Positions 35,236-48,058 of a stretch of DNA of 64,000 nucleotides are shown here, piece after piece. The first letter of the stretch is position 1. The number at the start of each line of letters is the position of its first letter. Both the position numbers and the translations under genes were made by a program. The DNA is from Metallyticus violacea (Eukaryota > Arthropoda > Insecta > Mantodea > Metallyticidae). Location: NCBI GenBank assembly GCA_030762175.1, contig CM060843.1, positions 118,908,869 through 118,972,868 on the forward strand. Direction: 5' to 3'. The notes beneath the pieces are model-generated. The model did no database searches and was not told the origin of the DNA. It saw nothing but the letters and a program-made list of their open reading frames with translations.

Positions 35236-35540
35236 ACAGAAGCAAATTTTGTTATTGAGTAGTGTTTAACGTCCGTTTTTACTACTGAGGCACTTCAGGT
35301 GGTGGGCACTGATGATACATGAGATGAAATGGTAAATTGGGAAAAGATTTTTTTTTAAAGAAAGGAAGCGTTCCAGGGGTACTTAAGAGTACCTCCCCGA
35401 CATTTGCCAATTATGAGGAGTGAGGAAAACCTGGAAAAACCTCAATCGGGGAGGACGGTCCTGGTGGGATTCGAACCCCACCTCCCGATCACGAGTCCGC
35501 ACCTTAACGTCCTCGGCCACCCGTGCGGTTACAGACACAA
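35236..35540 (-). repeat. SINE family A, copy A3
   Basis: Minus-strand copy at 35246-35530. Head at the right end: A box GGCCGAGGACGTTAAGG, B box GGGGTTCGAATCCC. Body TTCCAGG and GCCTCAGTAGTAAAAACGG. Flanks ACAGAAGCAA (35236-35245) and ACAGACACAA (35531-35540) form a probable, imperfect 10-bp duplication. The B box is the best preserved of the five copies. Confidence 0.9.
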
Positions 35541-37610
35541 GCTAATGACAAAACTAATTGGTACGGAGAACTACGCATTACATGATGTAAGAACACATCT
35601 TATAATTGCATACAATATATTTTTATTTACAAAATAGGCTCCTATTTCCAATTGGACTCTGATGGATACATTTGACTGTGATCTATTACTAAGATCATTT
35701 TATTGCATAGAACTTTATATTATTCTTAAGCTAACCTCTTAAGCTAAGCATTCTGAAAAAAGTTGCCAATTTAAATTCGTTAGTTGCATTTCCAAAATAT
35801 TATTAAAACTTTGTAAAATATTGAAAAATGCGTGACCATAACAAGTAATGTTACCCTACACTTCGTGCATGACTGTTTACCACCAGCCTGTTTCTAATCA
35901 GTGCTGAGGAAGGATATGTGACGTTTAAAATTAATATCGAACTCTGGTGTGAGGTGACTGGCGTGTTCACGCAGATGACTGACATTCTAGTCATTTGGGA
36001 GCACGCAATGTATGAAAAGGTATTGTGTTTTATTACAGTGACCAAAGTAGCGCAAGTGATTGCTACGAGATTGTCCCAATGTAATTAGCTCTATTAATTT
36101 CCTACAGTGTGGGTAACAGGAGGGTGTCATGTTTTCCTCAGGTTAGGAGAGATTTCAGCTGGCCTTGAACGTAATACTAAACCCTGACATTGTGATTGGC
36201 AAAATTTCACATGTTATTTGACATCTCGTCACATATATTGCTTTCATTTTAATAAAACTAAATGTAAATATTAAGGACGCAAGGCAAACACCGCAAGGAA
36301 TAAACAGTTATTTATTTCATATGTAGTATACAGAGTATTAAAATTTATCACCATTTTATAGAGGGTAACCAGAAGTCTATGCAGTCAAAGTGCAAAGTTA
36401 ATCCTTGATATTGTATTTTTGAAACCGAACTTGGTTCTGATAAATTTAAATTGAAGTAACATTTATTTCTGATTTAGGGACAAATTCTTCATTTCTCTTT
36501 CATTTGTCCTGATGCATTGGTATGAATATTTACTAACATTATCTTCAAAGTTATCAGATTTATTGCTTTAGTAAAAATTGTGACCAGGAAAGGATAAACA
36601 CGTCTCTCATGTGGGCTTATTGTCAGGCTTATTAAAGTAATACTTGTAATGAGTGAACAGGTGCCGGCCTAATGAACCAAATATATCAAATTCCTTTAGC
36701 GTTTTCCTCTCTTTTTACTCTTCTTTTCTTTATTCATTTCACCGTAGGCATGTAGAGTGTATGGTTTCACTAAAGATAGTTGATAAAGGTTACAGTAGGT
36801 GATTTTTTTCCCCATTATTCGGAAGCTGCAGATTTCTTGCGTAGGAGCAATGAGCTAGGACTTTACTAAGCAGCAAAAGTTAGAAATATCCTCACCGCGT
36901 TAGTTGGTGAGGGGCGAACAAACAATGAAATAAAAAAGCAATCCGCTTTGAACTTTCATAGCTTGTTCTTTGAGTATATCCAGTGTACCACAGAGAAACA
37001 GTATAAACCCTGACGTGGTGTGGAAGTTGAATACATGGTATACAATCCCATAAATGAACTTTGTGCAGTTTGCGGACTTTTGAATCCATAAATCACAGCT
37101 TTCCTATCTCAAAATGCTCGCCTAGAATCTCTTCACAACCCTTCGCATTGTGCGGTTAGTTCTGTTCTTTGTGTAACGTTATATTAGACTGTTTTTTTTT
37201 TCCTTATTAGATAGTTCCTTCTTCATCTCTATTGTTACCTAAATTACTAGAAAAAACATGTAATGACAGTAAAAATTATTACAAAACTGTTATCCCAAGC
37301 AGAAAAAATCTATTAACATTGCTAAAACCATGGTTAGGATTCTTTCTTTAAAAAATCCACGTCTAATGTAGTTTAATTTCCTCACACACATGCACAAATA
37401 ACTCGCGCGCGCAAACATACATACGAAAAGTTAACGATTTCTAGATCTCAAAACTTTATAAAAACAAAGTTTTTGACTGTATGAGTGAGCGAATGAGTAA
37501 CCATTAGCACAATGGTTTTGGCTACTACCGCTATATCGCCTAAGACAACTGATATATAGGCAAAAATTTAGATTGGAAAGGAATAATCACATTTGAAAAT
37601 TTCCGGTCAT
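35541..37610. other. Non-coding DNA
   Basis: No recognised features in about 2 kb; frames at 35851-36045 and 36892-37089 (-) show no family similarity. Confidence 0.5.
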
Positions 37611-37898
37611 GTTTTATATGTATTTTATTATTATTTTTTTTATTTTATTTATTTATGGACGCTCTTTAACATCTCAGATCATCAGCGTCCCATTCAATTC
37701 AGGGCGTTAAACGGCCGACAAATTTTGCTCAGAGGCCTCCTTTTTCAGGCGTAAGGTTCTTTTTCGTGACGTAAATGTACGACACGGGACCTACGGCTTA
37801 CTTCCCTTCAGAAGGAAGCCATACTTACAATTTTTACGCTCGAAAAAATCCATCGATCCGGGCCGGGTTTGAACCCGTGACCTTGGGTTTTATATGTA
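37611..37898 (-). repeat. SINE family B, copy B5, truncated, with perfect 12-bp target duplications
   Basis: The SINE spans 37623-37886, flanked by exact GTTTTATATGTA repeats (37611-37622 and 37887-37898). It begins at CCAAGGTCACGGGTTC on the minus strand, ten or so bases upstream of the B box, so the A box was never inserted. Perfect duplications around a 5'-truncated copy show truncation at the moment of insertion, as expected for LINE-driven copying. Confidence 0.94.
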
Positions 37899-37944
37899 GA
37901 AATAGTACCTTTACAATATGCGTGTGCAGGAAAGGATGAATCAC

Positions 37945-38055
37945 GCTTGAGAGGTTCATGGTTCCATGCTTGGAGGACACGATAGCTCAGTTAGTGCATG
38001 AGCACGAAAGGCTGAAGACCCGTGGTTCGCATCCTGGTCGTTTATTAATTGTTCA
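37945..38055 (+). repeat. SINE family C, single copy
   Basis: Leader GAGAGGTTCATGGTTCCATG and CTTGGAGGACACGATAGCTC; A box GATAGCTCAGTTAGTGCA; B box GTGGTTCGCATCC near 38024-38036; then TGGTCGTTTATT. It resembles a tRNA in the D-arm and T-arm but the ends do not pair into an acceptor stem, so it is a tRNA-derived repeat rather than a tRNA gene. Confidence 0.7.
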
Positions 38056-38887
38056 TACTTATATGACATCGTATTTCAGAAAATAATATTGGCCCACTAA
38101 CTTAAACATAATGTCTTTACACAATAGTTTATCAATACTCCCATATACATAATGCCTAATTCTAATTTCTAGTTAATCCTAAGTCTAATTTCTTAGCCGT
38201 TTCAGCACCGCTTTCAATCTCCTCGTTTAGGCATGCAACGGAGACGATTCATACAGTTTCGTTTATTTCAAGTGAGTCTAAAGGGGTGCTCTTGTTTCGG
38301 AAAAGTGGCGTTAATTATTTGTAGTGCAAATAGAGCCTACTGGACTCGTCTTGAATATTTTGATTATTTTGAATGTTCATTCAACTTGCAAAGTTATCTG
38401 TTAGAGTAGCCAACATTACCACTATACAACAGCGCATATTTGAAAAATGAAGGTGAAATGTAGAGTTTTACGTTTCTGATTAACAAGTGTGTGTTTTATC
38501 CTTTATTGTCTTTTATTTTATTTCAGGAGGAATACCTCATTACTACCAACTTTTATAGGTATCTAAATTATTCGTTAATGGATCGCTTTTCTGAGCAGTA
38601 GTAATTCACATGAAATATAATAAAACGTATATTTCAGAAATGATATTTTCTGCACCTAAAAATATCATTTGGTACAGAAATATAAACGTGTCTCTCAGGT
38701 GCTTGCTCAACGAGCCAATGGCAACTAAACGGCACTAATCTCTTACAGGATCACTTCATTTTATGTAAGTCATACTTCACTATACCACTAGCATAGGTAC
38801 ATGCAGGATGGTTGCGAGTACCGAGAGCAGCGAGGTCTATGAACTGGCAATCATAAACTTCCTGTACTTGTCTGCTGGATTAAATAA
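38056..38887. other. Non-coding DNA
   Basis: No recognisable feature. Confidence 0.5.
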
Positions 38888-39675
38888 CCCTTAAAGCTCG
38901 TGGACGCCTGGAGCTCCAGTCCCGAGCGGCGGCGGAGAAAGCCGAAGATAGTGGCTTTCATAGATATAGATAGATAATAAGGTACAATGGCTTATTCTTA
39001 CCCCTACAGCAAAAAGCTCCGAGACTGTTGTGACGAGCTGCAGTCCGGAGCGGCAGTCCCCAGCGACAGCGGAGATAGCCGAAGGTAGTGTGCCTTGCAC
39101 AGATAATTAGCCTTCCAAGCGCAACGGCATGATAGCTCAAACGATTAGAACGTCATGCTGTAGTTATAAAGATAGCGTTTCAAATCCTCTCATTCTCATG
39201 CTTTTTTTCTGCCGGAGCTAAAGGAGATTTGCCACCATTACAATAAACCGCCTACTTAGTCCCTTATCGACACGTGTTTACGAAAAGGAGGTGAACTTAG
39301 GCCGTCAGGCTTTAGCAGACCTCTGGGTCCACCGGTTTCTAGGATTTACCCGAGGTTAGGTTCAGGTTAATGTGTATATGTGAATTAATTGCAAACTCCA
39401 ATAAAACAACGAAGTGATAAAAAGAAGTTGAAACACACCTGAACTCAATTTTGTAATAAGAACCAACATATTGCAGCCAGAAGGTTACGGAGGACAACAC
39501 ATAGATTACTTTAAGTTTGACAAAAATAACACGTAATATTTGCATTGTTACAAGGGGATGCCTTTTTCATTTTGATTGCAGCTCCTGTCTCGCTTGCGGC
39601 GTCCGGGACTGAGGAGTTCGGCTCTCTCCGCTGTCGCTAGGGACTGAAGTTTCAGGTTACCTCGAGCTTTAAAGG
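38888..39675. mobile_element. GC-rich element with terminal inverted repeats and three internal units
   Basis: The ends are CCCTTAAAGCTCG (38888-38900) and the reverse complement of CCTTTAAAGCTCG (39663-39675). A GC-rich unit occurs three times: direct at 38893-38956 and 39013-39091, and inverted at 39580-39672. Shared pieces are AAAGCTC, CAGTCC, GCGACAGCGGAGA and AGCCGAAG. Between the second and third unit lies a tRNA-like sequence (about 39125-39200) and ordinary AT-rich DNA. There is no coding capacity. It resembles a non-autonomous DNA transposon with structured subterminal repeats, but the target duplication is unclear and no second copy is present. Confidence 0.6.
39122..39200 (+). repeat. 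Possible tRNA-like SINE head
   Basis: GGCATGATAGCTCAAACGAT resembles an A box region and GCGTTTCAAATCC a B box about 50 bp later. No acceptor stem; probably a decayed SINE inside the inverted-repeat element. Confidence 0.4.
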
Positions 39676-40544
39676 CGATATAAAGCAATTAATAAATTAA
39701 ATACATTTAATTTCATAGTAAAAATATAGGGTATATACTGATGGCCAGCATGTAGTATTATTAATTAAACTGAACGAAACGATGTCAATTTAAAACCATA
39801 GCTAAACCAATTCAATCACTCTCCTGTAACCAAATAAATACAAAGTTTAATTTTTTTCACTGAATGGCTGATCGTTCAGTGAAAAAATAACGTGCAATTC
39901 TCGTTATGCTGTAAAATCAGCATATGATTTTCCTGTTTGTTATTAAAGTGACATATGATTTTAACAGTTTTATCTTATTTGCATTTAGCAACAGTTTCTG
40001 CTCCCACAATGTACTAAGATAGGAGTTTATGTCATGATTTTGCAAGTAAAATCAAGATACTTGATCCTTTCAATGTATAGAACTAAAGCTGGGGGTAAAA
40101 AGAATGAGTTGGTGAAATATCCTGGTAGTCAGAATATACTTCATTTTGATTTATAAGAGGTTTATAAAATCGTCTGTTTCGTCAGGCATTGTAACAGAAA
40201 AACGTGGTAGCAAAGTATTTTTTGCACAAATGATTTTAGAGAAGTAAGATACCTTCAAAGTGGAGAGTTGGTACTTCTTCCATATAGAACGCATTTATTA
40301 TCTACTTAAAAACCGTACAGCCATCATTCCAAATTTTCTGAACAATATCCTGCACACCCTAGTAACAAAATGTTAATAATGAATACGTGAAACCCAAGGA
40401 ACTGCATGGCCAGTGACTAATTTCTTTGCTTCAATTCCCAGTTATTGTTTGTCATTATATTACCTTATAATGATTTTTGGCCAATAATACTCATACTATT
40501 CAGTTTTGTGTGTTTAATTTAAATAAAATTAAATAGGTCCCAGC
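39676..40544. other. AT-rich DNA with one hairpin
   Basis: No gene recognised. A perfect 13-bp hairpin, TTTTTTCACTGAA (39852-39864) and its complement (39875-39887), has a 10-base loop; too small for a miRNA precursor. Confidence 0.6.
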
Positions 40545-40775
40545 ATACCAATCGTCCTCTAATTGCCTTAAAATTTTTCAGGAATTTTCTCAGGTGTTCC
40601 CAGTGAGTACATTGTGTCAGCATATGTACCCATTCCTCCTCCCTTCACAAAATGGGCAGCTTCTCATACTAAAAATATCCGTTATTTTTTTATCCTTCAA
40701 ACTTCCTAGTCTAAGCCAGGCATTCCTGATCTCGCCTTTCTCCCTAAAAGGCTATTGTCGCCATAATTTGACGTA

Positions 40776-40809
<34 letters not shown>

Positions 40810-41225
40810 GATTGATAGAGCTGAAGAGACCACAAATAAATAAAACGAGCATATACATCTCTTTACCCCAGGTTAGTTTATTTCATTCGATAGGCACAAG
40901 AAGATTTTCGTGTCACATTCTGCCTCGATTTCCTGTCTGCTGATATCCTTTAGCCTTGTTCTCACCTTCTTCCATACGTTTTATTATGTTCATTGCCTCC
41001 TTGCCATATTGAACTCAATCAATTCCTCTGAGTCCTCTTTCCCCCTCTGCAGCACAAAACGTTGATGTTATATTTTGCATATGGTGTCTATAGCATTCAG
41101 CACGAATTGTGGACTGGTCTCCCTGCATTAGTCTAAGCCAGTTTTTCACCATCCTTGTTTTACTATTAACCGTATCTTCAAAACAACCCACCTCCCTCAA
41201 TACGCTCCTTTGGAGTTGACAAGAA
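40545..41225 (-). pseudogene. LINE ORF2 3'-terminal remnant, same family as 58395-59350
   Basis: Nucleotide similarity to the copy at 58395-59350 is obvious: for example both share GTGAGAACAAGGCTA-like and GAGGCAGAATGTRACACGAAA segments. The minus-strand translation includes CPFCEG (about 40650), the family's final Cys knuckle, but most frames are broken. About 100 bp (about 40752-40855) including a (TAA)n tract is present here and absent from the other copy. Both ends are truncated. Confidence 0.78.
40777..40808. repeat. (ATT)n microsatellite inside the LINE relic
   Basis: About ten ATT units, part of a segment absent from the sister LINE copy. Confidence 0.95.
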
Positions 41226-44200
41226 AGTATATGAAGGGACAAGTATCTGTTAAGATAACAAATCGTGAAGTCCAGTTTTTAATCTCACAATAAGTAACCC
41301 AAAAAAGATTGATACAATTCTGTAACCTAAGTTGTAAATCGTGTAAGTGAAAAAATAAAGTGGGTTGACTTAAAGAAATTATTGAAGCATGAAGCAGGAA
41401 ATGTTGTCTCAAAATGTTCTATTTAATTACAATTGCTTCTGATGGCTATAATAATAATAATAATAATAATAATTGTATTTTGTTTCAGGTAATCAAGGTA
41501 TTAATATTATAATTAAAAGGAGGACCCCAATTTTATATGTATTAGAGTATGTATGTAGCTATGCCTTTTTGATTAGTAAGCGATATTCAAGTTATCTTTC
41601 AGTAACACCGTGTCTTTGTAAAGGGAATGGAACTGTGCCGAACTTAATTATTACAGTGAACAATCTCCTTCCCCCCCTAATGACTTTAAGTCATTAAAAT
41701 ATTTCAAAATTCCTCTGAGATCCTATCCTCTGTTTTGGAACCAGAGAGTAAGGAAGCATCGAACTTATGACTCCAAGAGCCGAGGCAAGACAAGAAGAGC
41801 ATAAAATCGCCCAATCAAATAAATAATAAATCACCAACCTAATAACCCACACACAATAATTTCCCTTCCAAAATTGTCGACCAACAGGTGGGCATAAATA
41901 CTGTTCCAAGCACTTTGACTAGTCTTCAAATGAAGTTAGAACCGTCTATGAAGACGTGTGCTATGTTTGCCAAAAGAAAGATAAAATTAATGCTGTATCA
42001 GTGTATCTTAATGAAGCTTAAAATTGATGTGCGTTCCACAAAAAGTATAGTTACAACAGAACAGAACCATTTAAATGTCTAAAAATAATTTTCCTGTTTT
42101 CCTGTATACGCTTTACATTTCAAAAGATAATGGGATTCTAAACAAAAGCTCTTAGTAAAACCACCTTGAAGGTGATTAAAAGTGTGTACAGTTTAAATTA
42201 GTAAAAATGTATCCTTTTAGGGACCATTTAGGGATGTGTAAAATATGTGTTTGTTAATTTGTTAATTAAAACTTTCGCTCTCCTGAAAAATATTAATTTT
42301 GTAGATGTGAAGTTTATGAACTTCCTTTCTTATTTACATATAAGAAGAATTAGTGGAGTTCTCTTTAGCTGCTTCAATTCCATAAAAATATTTTCCACAC
42401 ACAAAGAACGGGTAGTCCTTGTATGAGAACAAGATAGCAAGTTGGATGCACAAGATCAGCACTGTATTTCAGATGTGATAGTCATATCATGCCTCATAAT
42501 GGTTATACTTTTTACTAGTGACTTTAAAATCAGCAACAAGGACACAGAGTTCAGGATGGTCGGAAAATCAATTTTTATTAATCTTACATGGTTGATAATC
42601 AGAGTAGCCTTATTAAGAAATCAACGGCGCGAAAGCTTCCGGCAATTCATGCAAATTATGAGTAATAATTATATAACATGTTAAAATACAGAGTTCATAG
42701 TTTAATTTGCTGACAGTTCTGTCGATGAATTACGCTCTGCTCATATTTCTACTGTATTACTTTAATCAGTAATTTAATAGCATGCACAAGATTTCGTTCT
42801 TATTTCATCATAGGAATGCGTGTCCGATGCAGTCATAGATTTCCCATATTTTTTTTAATTAAACACGTATTTACACTCAACGACACTGATTCCATAATTC
42901 TTCTAATTTCTGTCCCTAAACTTTCTGTAAGTTCTTCTATAGTATGTAAGTTTAATATTTATATTTTTTCTGTTCTAATAGTAGCATTTCAATATAATGT
43001 ACTGCAGTAAAATTTACCTCACAAACTTACTGCAATTAGTAACACTGAGCACCAATAGCATGTGACAGCTTAAACAGTTAATTATACCTATTTCTTAACC
43101 GCAAACTAAGGTGGTTGGCGCGAACTAGCCCGATGTGCGATGTGCTTAGCTGTGGTCACAGGCCATAAAGTATTCCAAATATTGGTTGATAGTTAGTAGC
43201 CTATGCAAAATTTGGTGAAAGAGGATTTTTAAATTTAGTATTTTTAAAAATTGTACAAATCTTGAAGTTCAATGAAAAAAGAACTGAATTTTGAAGATCG
43301 GTAAAGATAGAAGATATAAGAACGCCATACAGTTTTGTATTACAGCCCAACAAGATAAAATTATATTGTAAGACCAAAAAGAAGATGGATGGGTAAGTCG
43401 GTCTCAACAGATCGAAGTACTGAAGAATATTATGTTTTATCCAGATCGTTTCACTTTTCAGTAGCTCGAGAAACGTGTGTGAAATATAAATTAAAAACGC
43501 CAGTGAATGTATAAAATAACTACACTCAATTGTCATATGGAATTTAGTTGTTTAACACTAATTAAACGTTAATTACGTGGCATACGACTCAAAATGTCTT
43601 TATAAAAACTTTTATTTCAAGGTTCAGCAGAAACGTTGTTTATACTTCACCTTGGTTTTCAACTTCCTAGCTGTTAGGGACCTTTCCTCTGTGTATAATT
43701 CATCTCGCGAACTCGCTAATTGGCGTTGTTTTTTAACTGTTCGCTGGAAGCAAAAGTGGAGTGGAAGCGAAAACAAGGTACAGCGCCATCTGTGACAGCT
43801 GCCACATCGGTCCAGCAGAAGAAGCGCTTCTGTCACTTTTTGTTTACATAAAACGCAACAGCTTTTAGCCAATGTGATGTTTCAAGTCAAGACGTGTATT
43901 GTTAATATGCTAAGTCATTTCCTAAAGAGTTTCAAACAGTGGTTCCCAAACTTTTCCCATAAGAACTCGAGGATGAAATGATTGACGACCTCATTCCATT
44001 ATACCACTACTTAGTAATCATTAAAGCTCTGATCGGGCTATTTGAGATACCGACAACACTATTGCTGAGTACTCCATGTTGTCCTAACTACTTAATAGTG
44101 GATATTATTACATATCTTAACGACCTTTTATAAAACACAACCTTATGCTTGTATAAAATACAACCAATACCAGCTCGTGGGTTACTCGTACTACCTACGG

Positions 44201-45054
44201 AGATTTTTGATAAATTTTCATCCACATTTGAATCTACTGGTTCAATGCCAGAGTATATTAACGAAATAATCCAGGCAAAATTGTCACTATAGTTGTGTAA
44301 CTAACACTAGTTTGCAAAAATGTTTTAATTTATTTACAAAACTACATTCGGGTAAAAAGGTAGGACTACAACGAGTACTGCCCTTATCATTTAATAGCCT
44401 GTGGAATTGAAGACTTAAGTTCTTAACTGGCCCTTTTTATACTACAGGTAATGTTTCACAATGAGCATCTGTATTAAGGAAGTACAGTTCACTTCTCCAC
44501 CTTATATCTCTTGAAATTTGATTTGCATAATGGTGAGCATCAAACGTAAATAGATGGATAGCAGGGAAATGTGTCAAGCACTTAAAAGAGAATTTGAATG
44601 ATTAATTAGCATAAAACTGGCTCATAGGTCTCATTAGTCTTTCTGGTAGAAGTTATATAGGGTAGGGCAGAAACAATGACCCATTTTAAATTGTGTGCTA
44701 TTGTTGGTCACTGTTTCCTAGTGAGCTGATATTTGTACCATTACATAATGCCGTTCAAAGCATTTTCTTTACGCCATACCTTGGTCACTCACTCCGCTAC
44801 ACAGTACTACTTGGCACTCAGTGATCGAATGAACATAGTTTTCATTTGAAACGATTTAAAAAATTGTAGGTAACTGTATCGTAAGAACGCAGCGTTTGCT
44901 TCAGCAACATTAGGGCCGATGTTGAAATGTTTTATGTATATATAATTTTTCCTTCGCGGGATCACTGCAGACATAAAGACGGTACCGCGGTGAACATCCG
45001 CGTAAGTCATTACTGAGACTTAACACTTTTAAGGTACATTTATTCAACAACATC
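41226..45054. other. Non-coding DNA, no recognisable gene
   Basis: Nothing recognised over 3.8 kb. A (TAA)n tract lies at 41448-41472. Frames at 41473-41697, 41888-42082, 43201-43536 (-), 43577-43795 and 43624-43872 (-) show no family resemblance; the last two overlap on opposite strands in a GC-richer block (43690-43860) and may mark an unrecognised element. Confidence 0.45.
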
Positions 45055-45920
45055 AAGCATAAAAATGCTAGAACTGCCTTTCTTTATTTCCCATATATTT
45101 ATGGCATTGGCTTATGGTAACCATTGCCCAGTGCACTTTCCGCTGAGAAATGAAAGAAATTTCTTCACGAGTGTCATTTTTCACATCATATAATGTGGAG
45201 TTGTTTTATTTTAATGCCCTCCAGAGATAAAATCGCAGCGCGTTAAATCAGGGGCCATATGTTTTTAGTAATGACTTTATTGTCGAATATTTCAAAATCG
45301 CATGCAAGAAGACGATCCTGATAGGCAAACTTACATTTACTCACAGTTAATTCATTGAAAAAGAATTGCAAAATATTGAACATACGTTTAATAGTTTCTT
45401 AAAAAATATAATACATATTCTCTCGCTACTAATGACGCACCACAATCCTATCTTTTGACATTCAGGAGTTATCGTGAAACGGGTTAGGTTTTTCTGAAAT
45501 CCATTGCCAGTGTTTTGTGAATTAACAAAAGCACACTATTAAAAATCCATTCACAAAATCTACTCCTGGATGCAGAGGCACCCGGTTTAAGTTCTTGCAC
45601 TACATTAATTTTATAGGGTTTTAACTTCAGTAACTTTATTCGAACATAGGATTAGGAAATTCCCGTTTGCTTATAAATATGTCGAAGTGATTTTTATGGG
45701 GGCGTTCTAGGGCATGTCCACGTTTTATATACCGTTTCTTGTGAGCACTGTGCGTGGCTGTGTACGATTTTATCACGAAATTTTTTTTACCCATCTGTGA
45801 ATCGAACTTCGACTTGTAAGATAATATCAGGGAATCTCTCTTGAAACATCTCCGTACATCGCGAGTCAATTATTTACGCACGTAAGAATCGTAAATAAAA
45901 CTCTTTGGAAATGGAATTTG
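45055..45920 (-). mobile_element. DUF4817-type transposon relic, sister of 21815-22940
   Basis: Collinear with the copy at 21815-22940 at the nucleotide level but more decayed. On the minus strand, the N-terminal helix-turn-helix is barely readable (FQERFPDIILQVEV-like segment near 45820-45860) and the linker ALERPHKNHFDIFISK matches ALKRSPKNHFDDSLYK of the sister copy. The first and second catalytic blocks are lost or frame-shifted. It carries the 71-bp segment only once. Confidence 0.7.
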
Positions 45921-47772
45921 AATTGAGCCATATTAACGTAATTCATACACTGTATTACGCCTCTTAATGAATACTTAATACACTGTCCCGCAACACACAA
46001 GAGCAAGTCCGTAAATAACTTCGCTTCCGACTTTCCGGCTGACTTTCTAGCTTAGAAATAAGACGATAACTGTAGAGCTAGATGAGCCGTCCCCAGAAGG
46101 AAAAATCACCCAGTATGTCTTCCTGCTTAGAATGTCGAAAAGAAAGTTATTCATATAGGAATTATTCCTGCAGCAGACAGTAAACATACTTTAATTCCTC
46201 TGTCGTTGAACGCGTTCTCTGCCAGTTTTACGACAGTATAGAGGGTAGTCAGAGGAACGCAAATAAGCTCGTGCAGAACATCGTCCGTAGTTCCACCTCC
46301 TGCAGATCTACAATTCACGATACAGTGTCAGTTTAGCCCAGGAAGGACGACAATGCTTTAAGGTTGTACACATTTTAGAAAGAGAAGTTTAAGTTTGGGC
46401 ATCGCCGCTCTTAGTGCCAGAGAGGCTAACACAGCATGAATGGCTACTATTTTAATTCTATGATATCTTTAATGTGTTCTCTCATATTTTCTTATAATTG
46501 ATATCCTGTCATAATTTTAAGAATGTCTGTTCAGGTATTGATGACATTCGCACTAATTTATTTCCACAAATGTTACATTGTGGAATTTTTTTTCATTAAA
46601 TACCACATATTAAAGGGCCTTTGATGATATTTATTTAACGATATATTTTACTAGTTCTTAATTGTTATCTTCCCCTTTCTCCAGATATTTTCCATTCATT
46701 CCGTTATATATCTGTCGGTTTCAAAATTGTTCCTTCTTTCTTTTGAAAGCACCCTTTTTTCATATGCACATAACTAACTTTAGTGTTTATTAATTCTAAA
46801 CACTTATCGCAAACGCTTCATTTTGTTTTTGACTAGCTTAAAGTGAGTTAGTAACTATAATAATAACAATATATGTGTTTCAAATAAAGAAAGCGTTCTT
46901 TTCGAGTTTACATGTTTCCAACAGCACAATATTCTCAAAACTGCATGGATGGTAGGTGCTCGTAATTTATAATTTGTACTATTAGACTGTATTAAGTTAT
47001 TTAGTGTCATTGTTACAATACAATTTTCTGCTGAAAACGGTTCAATATTGAATGATAAATAAGGATACCAAATTCCTTATTCGTCTTACAAATTATTACG
47101 GTCAACTTATATCTGCACATTGTTTCTTTTTCTGTTAACACATTTAAACATATGGGATTTAACGAAAGGCTTCTTTCAGATTGAACAGGTTGAAGAAGTA
47201 AATCACACGCATCCAGAGATTGTCATAAAGACCCAGAATCCACGTTGATATATTCTCCTGTTCAAGTGCAGCATCTCTCGCCTCGCTATACTTTCAGATG
47301 TATTTAGACTGAGGTCATATTATGAAAAGTTAATACAAATACTCAATCTATATGTTTGCGACAGAAATGTTTAACTTCCAATAATTAACCCATAAGGAGA
47401 TTCATGAACATGTAATTTAAGTTTATCACTGTATAAATAGTATTTTATAAATGCTTTTTATAATTTTTGGTTTTTTATATTTTATTTTTTACTTTTATAA
47501 TAATAATAATAATAATAATAATAATTTTTCAAAATAGCATCATAGTTGATAATTATAATGAGGACTGCGTGGTATTCGTGTATAAGACATTGATACGGTT
47601 TTAACTGTCTGATCCTTATGTTCTTTCATTTACTTAAATTTAGCATCACATTCTTATATTCCATTACCATTTAAAATTATAAAAAAGTTCTGCACAACCA
47701 ACTAACAGATTATAAATTAAGGTACTCATTATATCTTTCTTCATAACTTATATTACAAAATTTTAATCTCAC
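45921..47772. other. Non-coding DNA
   Basis: No recognised feature apart from a (TAA)n tract at 47498-47525. 46020-46440 is less AT-rich but without identifiable similarity. Confidence 0.5.
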
Positions 47773-48058
47773 TATTACCTTTTTACCGCCATGATGGCCG
47801 AGGTCGTTAAGGTGCAGACTCGTGAACGGGATATCTGGGGTTCCATTCTCACCAGGACTGAGGTTTTTTCCAGGTTTTCCTCAGCCTTCATAGCTGGGAA
47901 TGTTGGGAAGGTAACCTAAATTAGGGTTGGAACGCTTCTTTCCTTAAAAAAGTATCTTTTCACAGTTTATTATTTCGTTTCATGTTTCATCAGCGTCACC
48001 GCCGGTAGTGCCGCAATAATAAAAACGAGAGTTAAACATGGTATATTACGTCCTTTTA
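47773..48058 (+). repeat. SINE family A, copy A4
   Basis: The SINE spans about 47786-48043. A box GATGGCCGAGGTCGTTAAGG, B box CTGGGGTTCCATTC, body TTTTTTCCAGGTTTTCCTCA and CGCTTCTTTCCTTAAAAA. About 13 bp (the CCGTCTTCCC part) is deleted after the tRNA-like head. Possible duplication TATTACCTTTTTA (47773-47785) and TATTACGTCCTTTTA (48044-48058), imperfect. Confidence 0.88.

Noticed and set aside
37982..38045. tRNA gene
   Set aside because: A and B boxes are present, but the 5' and 3' ends do not form a seven-pair acceptor stem, and the sequence belongs to a repeated family.
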